NCBI GenBank assembly: GCA_945897365.1
Contig: CAMDFD010000021.1
Location: forward strand, 1 to 45,710
From: Bordetella parapertussis
GTDB lineage: Bacteria; Pseudomonadota; Gammaproteobacteria; Burkholderiales; Burkholderiaceae_B
Reading direction: 5' to 3'
DNA length: 45,710 nt
This document shows, in pieces, positions 34,788 through 43,532 of the stretch. The notes beneath the pieces were generated by a model. The model made no database searches, had not been told where the DNA came from, and worked only from the letters and a program-made list of their open reading frames with translations. Made by a program: the position numbers and the translations under genes. Position 1 is the first letter of the stretch. Every line of letters starts with the position of its first letter.

Positions 34788-34877
34788 GTAACGGTCCGGT
34801 GAGTACCGTATTGACCTCGGCTTTTGACTATGCAATCGATGTTTAAAATGACTTGATCAGGCTAAACGAGATGAGCG

Positions 34878-35249
34878 ATGACTTCTGAACCAAGTTCGAC
34901 TATTAACCGCAACTTAATTTTGTTGCTGCCCAAACAGCCCGCACTAGACTGGATTATCAGTGTTGACCCGTCGCTCTCAGGTCATCTAACGCTGGATAGA
35001 ATCCGGCAAGAGCAAGACGCATTTCTGGTGGCAGAGGGTAAAGTTCAGACTGTTGAAGACGCACAGCGCTGGATCGAACGTCGATGGAGCGAACATTGCA
35101 TCGAGTTCCTTGACTCTTGGTTCACCGATGAAGGCCTTTGGCCTAAGCGCCGAACTCGTGCGATGTTTAGAGAATGGTTTGATGTTCAATTCCACTCAAT
35201 GGTCTGGGACATGTCTGATGACCCTATTACCCATGAGCAATGGGATTGA
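34878..35249 (+). CDS. Passenger gene of the IS66 element, conserved hypothetical protein
   Basis: A 123-residue soluble protein. ATG at 34878 has GAG nine bases upstream. It is acidic and tryptophan-rich: LLPKQPALDWIISVDP, LTLDRIRQEQDAFLV, then a long helix AQRWIERRWSEHCIEFLDSWF, DEGLWPKRRTRAMFREWFDVQFHSMVWDM. I recall similar about 120-residue proteins of unknown function (WPxKR...F..WF..Q.HS pattern) in many proteobacteria, but no activity. It lies wholly inside the IS, convergent with tnpC, and its stop is one base from the tnpC stop. This tight packing suggests it is a regular part of the element rather than a chance capture. Confidence 0.75.
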   Translation: MTSEPSSTINRNLILLLPKQPALDWIISVDPSLSGHLTLDRIRQEQDAFLVAEGKVQTVEDAQRWIERRWSEHCIEFLDSWFTDEGLWPKRRTRAMFREWFDVQFHSMVWDMSDDPITHEQWD

Positions 35250-35250
35250 C

Positions 35251-36831
35251 TTACAGCTTGACGTTCCAGGGCAGCAATTCGTCAACCCGATTGACTGGGT
35301 GATCAGCGATCACCGACAGTACGTGCCGTAGATAGGTTTCTGGATTAACGCCGTTGAGTTTCACGGTGCCAAGCAGGCTGTACATCGTGGCGGCACGTTC
35401 ACCGCCAGCATCAGAGCCAAGGAATAGATAATTTTTACGACCAATAGCAACCGTGCGTAACGCACGTTCGGCGGCATTATTGTCGATCTCGATCCGACCG
35501 TCATCCAGATAGCGTGTCAGCGCCTGCCATTGGTTCATAGCGTAGCCGATAGCCTCGGCCGTCACGGATTTACGCGACAGGCTCGATAGTTGTTCATTGA
35601 GCCAAGCATGAAGCGCCTCAACAATCGGTTTTGAGTACTCTTGCCTAACTTCTCGCCTTCGTTCGGGTGGACTGCCTCTGATACCGGCTTCGACTTTGTA
35701 GAGAACTGCAATCTGTGCCAACACATAGGTCGTGATTGGTGTTGGTTGTGCTGCGTGGATATCGTAAAACTTTCGTCTGGCATGCGCCCAACAGGCGGCC
35801 TCAAGTACACGGCCAGATTCGTAAATCGGGTTGTAGCCCGCATACGCATCGGCTTGCAGCACGCCCGCGTAATCTTTCAGGTGAGCTTGGGGATGGATCC
35901 CCTTACGATCAGCAGAGTATCTGAACCAGACTGCTGGTGCTGAGGTATCGCCCGCAGGCCTATCGTCTCGGGTGTAGACCCAGAGTCGACCTTGTTTGGT
36001 CTTTCCGTTACCAGGAGCAAGAACGTCGATCGGAGTGTCATCGGCATGGAGTTTTGTAGCGCAGAACACGTAACGCCGTAGCGCATCCATTAACGGACGC
36101 AGTAACTGATGCGCACCACCCACCACATCACCCACCGTGCTCTCGCTTAGCTCAACACCCTCGCGCGCAGCCTGCTGGCACTGGCGATAGATCGGCATGT
36201 GATCCATATACTTGGACACAATTACGTGGCTAATCAGCCCAGGGCCGAAGTGGCTGCGAGCAATCGGGCGGCTAGGCGCAGGAGCCTGTGCCATGCGATC
36301 GCAGCACGCACAGGTCATGCGCGGACGTACGTGACGAACGACACGATAACTCGCAGGGATGTACTCAAGAATCTCGCTGATGTCTTCACCGAGCATTTTC
36401 CAGTCCCCACCGCAATCGGGGCAAGCAGCCTCGGCAGGCATATGCGTATGAATATCTCTTGGCAGGTGCTCGGGCAAGGGACGACGCTTAGGTGCGCTGC
36501 GCTCAATCGGCTCGATGAACTCGGCAACCTCAACAAGAGGAAGCTTTAGGCCTTGGGTAATGTGCAGCTCTTCGAGCTCAAGTTCGAGCTGGGCGATTTG
36601 AATGCTCAGCTTCTCGGACTTCTGGCCGAAGACCATGCGCTTGAGCTTTGCAATCAGTAAGCTCAGGCGTTTGATTTCCTCGCTATCGCTGATCTTGCTT
36701 AATCGAAGCTCAGCAATGTCTTTTTTATATGCATCTCGCTCAGTTGTGAGCGAGGTGATTGCAGCAAACTGGGCCGACAACATCGCCTGTAATTCGGCGA
36801 CTGTTGTTGGGAGTTGAGGACTTGTTTGCAT
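35251..36831 (-). CDS. tnpC: IS66 transposase TnpC (DDE type)
   Basis: 526 residues from the ATG at 36831, the usual size for IS66 TnpC; a TTG-started frame extends to 36879. The N-terminal coiled coil (leucine-rich, to LKRMVFGQKSEKL) is followed by a zinc-binding segment with CPDCGG and later CACC. The catalytic core has Asp in LHADDTPIDVLAPG, Asp in LQADAYAGYN and Glu in NNAAERALRTVAIGRKNYLFLGSD. The C-terminal LLGTVKLNGVNPETYLRHVL is typical. It is last in the tnpA-tnpB-tnpC order. It should cut and join the element's ends with TnpA and TnpB as partners. No lesion seen. Confidence 0.97.
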   Translation of the reverse strand: MQTSPQLPTTVAELQAMLSAQFAAITSLTTERDAYKKDIAELRLSKISDSEEIKRLSLLIAKLKRMVFGQKSEKLSIQIAQLELELEELHITQGLKLPLVEVAEFIEPIERSAPKRRPLPEHLPRDIHTHMPAEAACPDCGGDWKMLGEDISEILEYIPASYRVVRHVRPRMTCACCDRMAQAPAPSRPIARSHFGPGLISHVIVSKYMDHMPIYRQCQQAAREGVELSESTVGDVVGGAHQLLRPLMDALRRYVFCATKLHADDTPIDVLAPGNGKTKQGRLWVYTRDDRPAGDTSAPAVWFRYSADRKGIHPQAHLKDYAGVLQADAYAGYNPIYESGRVLEAACWAHARRKFYDIHAAQPTPITTYVLAQIAVLYKVEAGIRGSPPERRREVRQEYSKPIVEALHAWLNEQLSSLSRKSVTAEAIGYAMNQWQALTRYLDDGRIEIDNNAAERALRTVAIGRKNYLFLGSDAGGERAATMYSLLGTVKLNGVNPETYLRHVLSVIADHPVNRVDELLPWNVKL

Positions 36832-36932
36832 AGCTTTTATTTTATCAAATGCATTTAATACATTCAATTTATTATGCAACTAAAGTCAATTAAATTGCGG
36901 CTCTCAACGAACTGTCGTATTAATACAAAATA

Positions 36933-37277
36933 TTAAACCTGTGTCGGTTTGTGTGTACGAATCGGTCGCCTCCAATCAATGCCTTCGAGCAACATAGAGA
37001 GCTGTGCAGATGTTAAATGCACTGACCCACTCGCAGCCTCTGGCCACACGAAGTGACCTTGCTCAAGCCGCTTTGCAAACATGCACATACCGTCGCCACT
37101 CCACCAGAGCACTTTGATGCGATCACCTTTACGACCACGAAACACAAATACGTGGCCACTAAACGGATCCTCATGCAACGAGCCCTGAACCAATGCAGCA
37201 AGGCCATCGAATCCTCGGCGCATGTCAGTCACGCCCGCCGCAATCCAAACCCGAGTTCCAGAGGGAAGACTGATCAT
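36933..37277 (-). CDS. tnpB: IS66 accessory protein TnpB
   Basis: A 114-residue IS66 Orf2 family protein: VWIAAGVTDMRRGFDGLAALV, then FVFRGRKGDRIKVLWWSGDGMCMFAKRLEQGHFVWP, near-diagnostic for the family. Its ATG overlaps the tnpA stop by 4 bp, implying coupled translation. It is required for transposition in studied IS66 elements, although its biochemical role is unclear. Confidence 0.96.
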   Translation of the reverse strand: MISLPSGTRVWIAAGVTDMRRGFDGLAALVQGSLHEDPFSGHVFVFRGRKGDRIKVLWWSGDGMCMFAKRLEQGHFVWPEAASGSVHLTSAQLSMLLEGIDWRRPIRTHKPTQV

Positions 37278-37663
37278 GTTCGCAAAGACTCAATCACAGT
37301 TCTTAACGTATGCGTATCTGGTCGACCATGGATACGTAACTTGATGTGATCGAATAAGATTTCGATCCTATCACCATGATTTTCTTGCACAGACCCTGGA
37401 GACTCTCTCTTAATCACAGTGGCATCAGCCGGGTGCGATACTCTTACAGGGACAAATGAGGTCTGGTTGACTTTGCCAAGTTTGCCACTGAGGTAATCAC
37501 GTCGCCAGCGTAATAGCAAATTAGCATTCATGCCAAGGGCCAATGCAACTGCGGCGGCTGATGCATTGGGTTGCAGCGTCTGATCGATAGCTTTGCGCTT
37601 AAACTCAAGCGAGTAGTGTTGGCGTGGTCTTTTACGAAAGGGTAAGTCGGAGTAATCGGTCAA
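37274..37663 (-). CDS. tnpA: IS66 protein TnpA (helix-turn-helix)
   Basis: A 129-residue protein with an IS3/IS911-like helix-turn-helix at its N-terminus: RQHYSLEFKRKAIDQTL, AAAVALALGMNANLLLRWRRDYL. The only plausible start is TTG at 37663, since no ATG lies in frame nearby. The start codon is placed one base after the 3' arm of a strong hairpin, so initiation is probably restrained. It probably binds the IS ends. Confidence 0.93.
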   Translation of the reverse strand: MTDYSDLPFRKRPRQHYSLEFKRKAIDQTLQPNASAAAVALALGMNANLLLRWRRDYLSGKLGKVNQTSFVPVRVSHPADATVIKRESPGSVQENHGDRIEILFDHIKLRIHGRPDTHTLRTVIESLRT

Positions 37664-37664
37664 A

Positions 37665-37696
37665 ATAGATACCCACTTATATAGATGGGTATCTAT
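37665..37696 (-). promoter_or_regulatory. 11-bp stem hairpin masking the tnpA ribosome-binding site
   Basis: ATAGATACCCA (37665-37675) and TGGGTATCTAT (37686-37696) are perfect inverted repeats with a 10-base loop. On the tnpA transcript the 3' arm contains the GTGGG that would serve as Shine-Dalgarno and ends one base before the TTG start. Transcripts entering from outside would fold and block translation. The loop holds TATATA, a possible -10 box; if used, internal transcripts would lack the 5' arm and be translatable. Confidence 0.7.
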
Positions 37697-37746
37697 AGTC
37701 TCTTATTAGTCGACTATCAGCTAGGCGGTACAGACCGGACGCTTAC

Positions 37747-37754
37747 AGCACATC
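37747..37754 (+). repeat. Target-site duplication, right copy (AGCACATC)
   Basis: A perfect second copy of the octamer at 34780-34787, directly outside the right inverted repeat of the IS66 element. Confidence 0.93.
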
Positions 37755-39266
37755 TTCAGTTGACTCCACTTTAGTGACCACTGCTGTTCCCACCAGCATC
37801 CGCACCACCTTTGAAAATTGGCGTCTGCCCAACGGGCAGAACGCCGGCATGCTAGGACTAAACCTACTATTTGACGTAAACCCAAACTTTAAGCTTGGCA
37901 TGGCGTCATATGACGCCTTGAAGGGCGAGCAAGGCGGCCTCATGACCATGGGTCTGGCCGGTGAATACCAATATGACATCAGTCCCAGCTGGCGAGTACG
38001 TACGGGCCTTTTTGTGGGTGGTGGTGGCGGTGCTGCAGGCTACGCCTTGACCGGCAACGGCTTCATGTTTAGAGCCGATGCAGGGCTGACTGACCTCACC
38101 CAGGGCTATGGCAACATCGGTGTGGGTGTATCTTGGATCACCTTTCCTAGCGGTGACATTCGCAGCGCGCAACCCTACTTGATGTACGAATACCCCTTTG
38201 ACACCCTTATTTGGCGAGGCTGGCAACGCCCTGCAGGACAATCAGGCACGGCCACCCAAAACACCTTGCTCGACACAAGCAACACCACTCGACGTCAAGA
38301 AATAGGATTGACCTGGAGCCAGTACTCGGTCCCGTCCTCTGTCACCAACGCTCAAGGTGCCAAGCAAGCAAACATCGACTTGGCCGGCGTGCGCTGGACC
38401 TCATACCTCAATGACCGTTGGTATATGAGTGTGCAAGCCGATGGCTCATACACCGCCAGCACCTCAGGCTACGTGCAGATTCTGGGAGGGATTGGCTATC
38501 GCCTGCCCCTGGGATCGAGCACCGGTCTTAAAGTCTACGGTCTTGCCGGCCCTGGTGGCGCCGGCAACGCTGTGGTCAGTACGGGTGGCGGATTATTGCT
38601 CGGTGGTGGGATTGCCCTACAACAAATGCTCACCGACCGCTGGGGCATTGAAATTGGGGTCGGTGGCGCCAAAGCCACCACAGGGGAGTTTAAGGCCTGG
38701 AACTACGGCATCACCCTAAGCTACGCCTTTGGACTCGCCAACGCCAGCAGTGCTGCAACGCATAACAGCCGTAGCCAACAAGATGACGTGTCTGCGCCGC
38801 TGCGCCTTCGCCTCATGAACGCAACCTTCCTTCAAGCCGATGACCAATGTCGCAACAACGACACCAATACATCCATTAACAACTTAGGCTTCGGTCTTGA
38901 TTACTTTCTAAACGATCGCGCCTACATCACTGGACAAGGACTGGTGGCCTATACAGGGAACAGTCAAAACGGCTCGGTTACTGCCGCGATGGAACTCACG
39001 GGCCTGTTGGGTGCTGGCTGGCTACAAAACCCATTAGCCGCGATTGGTACGTGATGGCCGAGGGACTCTTAGGTGCCTCTGCGGGTGGCAACCTAGATAC
39101 CGGCAGGGGTGGAGTCTGGCAGCTGAACGCAGGTGTGGGCTACAGGCTCACCAAAGATCTTGACCTCACGCTCTCCGGCGGGCGCATGCAAGCCTTTGAT
39201 GGTCAATTCAAAGCCAATACCATCACCGTTGGCTTGGGTTACCGCTTTGGGTTAGCGAACCGATAA
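37747..39266 (+). pseudogene. Beta-barrel outer-membrane protein, 3' fragment with a frameshift
   Basis: Continues the frame of 34597-34787 after removal of IS66. An open stretch could restart at the GTG at 37774 but would lack a signal peptide. The sequence is made of alternating, glycine- and aromatic-rich strands (e.g. GLAGEYQYDISPSWRVRTGLFVG, FKAWNYGITLSYAFG) expected of an outer-membrane barrel. A barrel-like C-terminal strand, ITVGLGYRFGLANR, is in a different frame (39051-39266). The switch is best placed at CAAAACCC (39025-39032): one frame gives GLLGAGWLQ before it, and the other gives PISRDWYVMAEGLLGASAGG after it. Its place between the WecA-like gene and Wzc suggests a role in polysaccharide export or surface anchoring. 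I cannot name the family. Confidence 0.8.
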
Positions 39267-39296
39267 AAACCATGAAGCAAACGTAGCTCTAGTAGA

Positions 39297-41630
39297 CTAC
39301 TTTTTATCCTGCGCAGGCACATTCGCACCTGAATCGTAATATTTGCCGTACTTACCGTAGGTTGCGTACTTACCGTACTTGCCACCGTACTTACGGCCGT
39401 ACTTACCATAGCCATAACCATAGCCATAGCCATAGCCATACCGCACCCGCGAAGGTACAAAGCCGTTAAAGACCACGCCATCAAAGCGATTGCCCGATTT
39501 ACCAAACACATCGATCGCGTCTTGCACCTCGGTTAAGCTCACTTTATCCTGACGCGCTACAAACAGCGACACATCAGCAGCTTTGCCCAAAGCACGGGCA
39601 TCATGAACAGGCAAAAGCGGTGGCGAGTCAATCACCACAAAGTCGTAGTGCTCAGCGAGATCATTGATCACTTTTTGGATCGCTTCGCCAGCCAACAAAT
39701 CGCCAGGGTTACGCACCCGAGGACCCGGTGGCAAAAAATCCAAATTTTCATATGCGTTTTTGATCATTGCGGCATCCGGCGTGAGCTCGCCACGCAGTAT
39801 CGACGACAAACCCGGAGTATTAGTATCAAAAGCAAAATAGCGATGCAAACTAGACTTTCTGATATCCGCATCAATCAACAATGCACGCTTGCCCGTGGCG
39901 CCCAATAAATAAGACAAATTGGCTGAAATAAAGCTTTTGCCCTGCGATGGCACCGCTGAGGTGATCAAAATGACCTTTGATCTGGGCTTTTCTGACAACG
40001 CAAACAGCAATGCCGTTCTCAAGCTACGCAGGGCTTCAACTCCAGCGCCGTCTGACGACTCTTTGGCAAGCATAAACACCGCTTGATCGGTTGACATCAA
40101 CCGACTGGATTGCTCACCATCCAGAGGCATGATCGAAAGCGTGGGTATACCAATTTCTAGTTCCAGCTTCTTTGGGTCTCTGACGACCTTGGCCATCATC
40201 CCAAGCATTTGAGTCAGCAAAAATCCCAAGAATAAACCCACCAAAGTGCCAATCACAACAATCAGTCGTTTCTGTGGTTTGGTCGGAAATTCTGGTGTCA
40301 ATGCCCGATCAATGATCGCCACATTACCCACGGTACCGGCCTTGGCAATTTCCAACTGCTGCGTGTTGTTTAACAAACTCACATACAAATCATTGTTCAC
40401 TTTCACGTCTCGGGCCAAGCGAAGATAGTCTTGCTGCACCACTGGCAAGCGGCTGATCCGGTCATTAATCGTTTGCCCCTGTAACGATAGCGCATTGCTC
40501 TGAGCCGTTAACGCGCGCCTTAAAGGGTGCGTTGCATCATAGCGAATTGACAACTCTTTGTGCTTTAAATCAAGCTGTGACTGCTGGGTCTGTAAGTCCG
40601 CTGAGACCTTGAGCAACTCTTGCAACTCGAACGTGATGTCAACAGTGCGACTTTCAATGCGAAACTTGTTTAATAAGTCTTCAGATTCATCTAATTCTTG
40701 CCGAAGCCTTGGTAACTCTCCTGTCAAAAATTGCAAGGTCTTGTCGGCTTCGGCTGATCTGCGCGTCAAGTTTTGTTGAAGATACGCATCAGCAATGGTG
40801 TTGAGCATCAATGCAGAAAACGCTGGGTTTGGACTCGTATACTTCATCGAAATTAAATTGGACCTACGGTTGGACTCAGACATCGTCAAATTAGATAAGG
40901 TTCGGCGAATCTCAGACTGCAGGGAATAGACCACCACCCGAAACACGGTGCCGGGTCTCGCTACAAAAGCCCCTAGCTCAAACTGAAACTGGCCATCCAT
41001 GCCTGTAAACCTCTCGCCACTGCCTTGGCCTCGGGCCAACACCTCACCTGTTCCATCAAGCGACAAGACCCACTGGCGACCCTCCGCCACCGTTAACAAC
41101 ATGGGCTTACCATTCATGCGCTGAGGCACGCGCACGAGACCAATCTCAAGCCGCTCCCCACCCCAGGCATAAGACAAAGCTTGAGTGGGGGCAATCGCCA
41201 AACCCTGCTCATCCTTATCAAGCACCCGCGAGAGCCAATTGCCAATCACCGGCATACGGTTTTCGACTGAGACGCCCACGTTAGCTTTCAACCGTTCAAC
41301 CGCCTGACCAATTACCTTTCGCGAGCGAATGATTTCGATCTCGCCTACCACCGGAGATTGCTGCGAAAAAGAAGCATTAGAAACCTGATCAAGCGCACCA
41401 ATCATCGAAGTGCCTTTTTTCTCTTCTACCTGCACCAGTGCATCGGCCGTGTAGATCGGCGTAGCCATAATGGCGTAAGCCAATGAAAAGGCTATCGCCA
41501 ATATGGTGACCCCAAAAAAATACCACTTGTAATAAATCAGGTTATCCAGCAAATCAACAATCGAAATCGTGTCTTCGCCCTGGATAAGGGGTTTGTTTTG
41601 TTGATTATTTGAAGTTGAATTCATTTCCAT
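39297..41630 (-). CDS. wzc: Polysaccharide co-polymerase and BY-type tyrosine kinase, Wzc family
   Basis: A 777-residue inner-membrane protein controlling polymer length and export, cycling with Wza and the Wzb-type phosphatase. Transmembrane segments lie at about 36-57 (WYFFGVTILAIAFSLAYAIM) and about 455-478. Between them is a Wzz-type periplasmic region with helices (LPRLRQELDESEDLLNKFRIESR). The cytoplasmic kinase has Walker A SAVPSQGKSF (Lys565), Walker A' LLIDADIRK and Walker B VVIDSPPLLP (Asp668). The C-terminal tail holds 14 tyrosines in YG and KYG repeats, the autophosphorylation cluster. Its ATG overlaps the wza stop (TGATG), so the two are coupled. Confidence 0.97.
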   Translation of the reverse strand: MEMNSTSNNQQNKPLIQGEDTISIVDLLDNLIYYKWYFFGVTILAIAFSLAYAIMATPIYTADALVQVEEKKGTSMIGALDQVSNASFSQQSPVVGEIEIIRSRKVIGQAVERLKANVGVSVENRMPVIGNWLSRVLDKDEQGLAIAPTQALSYAWGGERLEIGLVRVPQRMNGKPMLLTVAEGRQWVLSLDGTGEVLARGQGSGERFTGMDGQFQFELGAFVARPGTVFRVVVYSLQSEIRRTLSNLTMSESNRRSNLISMKYTSPNPAFSALMLNTIADAYLQQNLTRRSAEADKTLQFLTGELPRLRQELDESEDLLNKFRIESRTVDITFELQELLKVSADLQTQQSQLDLKHKELSIRYDATHPLRRALTAQSNALSLQGQTINDRISRLPVVQQDYLRLARDVKVNNDLYVSLLNNTQQLEIAKAGTVGNVAIIDRALTPEFPTKPQKRLIVVIGTLVGLFLGFLLTQMLGMMAKVVRDPKKLELEIGIPTLSIMPLDGEQSSRLMSTDQAVFMLAKESSDGAGVEALRSLRTALLFALSEKPRSKVILITSAVPSQGKSFISANLSYLLGATGKRALLIDADIRKSSLHRYFAFDTNTPGLSSILRGELTPDAAMIKNAYENLDFLPPGPRVRNPGDLLAGEAIQKVINDLAEHYDFVVIDSPPLLPVHDARALGKAADVSLFVARQDKVSLTEVQDAIDVFGKSGNRFDGVVFNGFVPSRVRYGYGYGYGYGYGKYGRKYGGKYGKYATYGKYGKYYDSGANVPAQDKK
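39406..39440 (-). repeat. Hexanucleotide repeat (CCATAG)n in the Wzc tyrosine tail
   Basis: Six copies of CCATA(G/A) in a row encode the (Tyr-Gly)6 block. Adjacent longer imperfect repeats of CCGTACTTA (39345-39405) encode the KYG units. The unit is a multiple of three, so slippage would change the number of tyrosines without breaking the frame. Confidence 0.85.
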
Positions 41631-42811
41631 CAGAATGGGCTCGCACTGTTGGCGGCGTTCACCGTCGAAAACACCGGCAAGAACTGACCCAAGAACCTTC
41701 CAATCATCGTGGGGCCTGTTGGGTTTACAAAGATGACGTCACGAGGCAACATCGGAAACTGATCGGCCAACACCAAGGACTCTGGGTTGCGTGCATTAAT
41801 TTGATACACGATGGGCAGCCGTGCCCCCTCAAGGCTCGAGGAGGCCGTTGGATCAACACGCAATACATAGATCTCGTTGGTTGCAGCACTGAAGGGACTG
41901 GCGCCACCCGCATCTGACAAGACTTCCGTCAAGGTCATACGTCCACGACGCATAACGTACGAACGTGCTTGGTTTGAACCCACGGAATTGCCAACCTCAC
42001 CCAACATGAAGATCTTGCGGGTCAGACGGTCTGGTACTGACAATATGTCGCCATTGGTCAATAAGACATTGCTTTCTAAACGACCGTTATAGTAGAGACC
42101 ATCCAAATCCAGACGCACGCTACGGTTACCACGGGTCAACACCACGTCATACAAATCAGCATTATCAAGCGCACCGCCTGCGCTTGCAAGTGCATCGGTC
42201 ACTCTCAAGGGCTGGTCAGCCACTGGAATAGCCCCGGGCGATTTCACCGCACCCGCCACAAAAATGCGTTGACTTCGAAATGCAGCGACGTCGACTTCGA
42301 CTTGGGGATCAGGAATATACGCCGACAAGGCCTTTGCCAAGCGTCCACGGAACTCGTTGATCGTCATGCCCGAGGCTTTAATTTGACCCACCATGGGGAA
42401 AAACAAGTTACCGTTGTTATCGATTGTGCGTCCGGCAGGTGTGCTAGCAAACCCAGCCGTACTTACACTAGATGTCACCGGTGTCAAATCTGGGTGACCC
42501 CACACAAAGATACGTAACGTGTCTTGGGGGCCTAAGCGATAGGGATGACTTGGGATTTTAGGGGCTGGTAGTTGGCCTTTGATAGGCACCTGTAGCGCGC
42601 TAAATTGCTCATTGAGTTGACGCACCAGCATCGGTGTCACCTGCAACAAACTGTAATCCATCGTGGCGGGCTCTTGTGCGCTCTCCAGTATCTTGGGCTT
42701 TTTATCGTACGAAGCATACATGCCCGGCAACAGCGAACAACCGCTCACAGATAAAGCCAGGAGCGGCAACAACCAGCGACCGCACCTAAACCATTCCATC
42801 AAACACAACAT
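41630..42811 (-). CDS. wza: Polysaccharide export outer-membrane lipoprotein, Wza family
   Basis: 393 residues from the ATG at 42811 (GGAA upstream); a TTG-started frame reaches 42853. The signal peptide ends in LSVSGC with the lipid-modified Cys25. The Poly_export domain begins HPYRLGPQDTLRIFVWGHPDL. SLBB-type repeats follow (RIFVAGAVKSPGAIPV...LRVTDALASAGG; KIFMLGEVGNSVG...MTLTEVLSDAGG). A C-terminal helix, GRFLGQFLPVFSTVNAAN, would form the octameric outer-membrane pore. Together with Wzc it makes the trans-envelope channel for the polymer. The gene is followed at once by wzc with overlapping codons. Confidence 0.95.
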   Translation of the reverse strand: MLCLMEWFRCGRWLLPLLALSVSGCSLLPGMYASYDKKPKILESAQEPATMDYSLLQVTPMLVRQLNEQFSALQVPIKGQLPAPKIPSHPYRLGPQDTLRIFVWGHPDLTPVTSSVSTAGFASTPAGRTIDNNGNLFFPMVGQIKASGMTINEFRGRLAKALSAYIPDPQVEVDVAAFRSQRIFVAGAVKSPGAIPVADQPLRVTDALASAGGALDNADLYDVVLTRGNRSVRLDLDGLYYNGRLESNVLLTNGDILSVPDRLTRKIFMLGEVGNSVGSNQARSYVMRRGRMTLTEVLSDAGGASPFSAATNEIYVLRVDPTASSSLEGARLPIVYQINARNPESLVLADQFPMLPRDVIFVNPTGPTMIGRFLGQFLPVFSTVNAANSASPF

Positions 42812-42976
42812 CAGACTGTTCCAATCAAAGAAAGTTACCAAAAAGTAGGGCAATTGACAATCATAGGGAAAAAGACACTATTTCGCATCTAAATAAAAAT
42901 TTAGTCACGTATTTAATTCAAAATTGGCACAATTCATTGCCATTGTAACGCTTTAAAAATGACTAGTCGTAATGCG

Positions 42977-43520
42977 TCAACACACTAAATTTCCCTTATC
43001 AAGTAGGTAAATCACATCACAATACTTTAAAGCACTCTGCCTGTGAGAAACCACCATGATCGAGCATTCAGGATTGAGCCTAGCAAGAGACTGATCAATC
43101 AATTCCTCTGTCGCTGGATCAAGTGCGCTAGTGGCCTCATCCAGCATGGGCAAGCTGGATTTTTTTAGCGGGTGCGGGCGATACCAATGCGCTGGCGCTG
43201 GCCACCCGAAAATCGTATGCCTCGTTCACCGATCTCGGTGTCCAGCCCTTGGGGCAAAGAGTCACAGTATTCAGAGAGTTGCGCTTGCGCAATCGCCCAC
43301 TGCATTCGGTCATGATCGATCGCCTCAGAAGGCAAGCCAAAGGCAATGTTAGTGGCAATAGATGATTTCGCTTGAGGGCTTAGTCAAATGAAAAGCGTAG
43401 GGCTGCAATAAAGCTCGCCTAAATATATCTTGCCCAATGGCACCACCCACCTGATGGGTGTAGCGTGAACATGACGTATATAGCCACCAAGCAAGTGCCG
43501 TAACACGTTAAGATCTGCAC
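42977..43520 (-). pseudogene. Remnant of an ABC-type polysaccharide flippase (PglK/MsbA-like), deleted and frameshifted
   Basis: Reading the minus strand, three pieces line up. First is a membrane-domain fragment, GQDIFRRALLQPYAFHLT, near 43382-43435. After a frame change near 43360 comes an ATPase piece, SSIATNIAFGLPSEAID...LPQGLDTEIGERGIRFSGGQRQRIGIAR, holding the signature motif. After a second shift at an A7 run near 43163-43170 comes SSLPMLDEATSALDPATEEL...MVVSHRQSALKYCDVIYLLDKGN with Walker B and H-loop, ending at TGA 42977. Walker A and most of the membrane domain are gone, so an internal block was deleted. Intact relatives flip lipid-linked oligosaccharides across the inner membrane. 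It follows the nucleotidyltransferase-fold gene directly, so it was probably the last gene of that operon. Confidence 0.8.
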
Positions 43521-43532
43521 CGATGCCGCTAT

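Larger units (their letters stand above)
34788..37746 (-). mobile_element. Complete IS66-family insertion sequence with passenger gene
   Basis: A 2,959-bp element with tnpA-tnpB-tnpC on the minus strand and one extra gene on the plus strand. The left end reads GTAACGGTCCGGTGAGTACC and the right end, on the minus strand, GTAAGCGTCCGGTCTGTACC. The 21-base terminal repeats at 34788-34808 and 37726-37746 agree at 17 positions and show the IS66-type GTAA start. It is flanked by perfect 8-bp direct repeats AGCACATC. All three transposition genes are open, so it may still be mobile. It lies inside the beta-barrel gene of the polysaccharide locus. Confidence 0.95.

Noticed and set aside
39345..39440. 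Short regularly spaced repeats that could suggest a CRISPR array
   Set aside because: They are contiguous coding repeats of the Wzc tyrosine tail with no unique spacers and no cas genes nearby.
43451..43467. CACCCA-N5-TGGGTG hairpin as a terminator or regulatory element
   Set aside because: It lies within the degraded transporter sequence, has no T tract and is probably chance.
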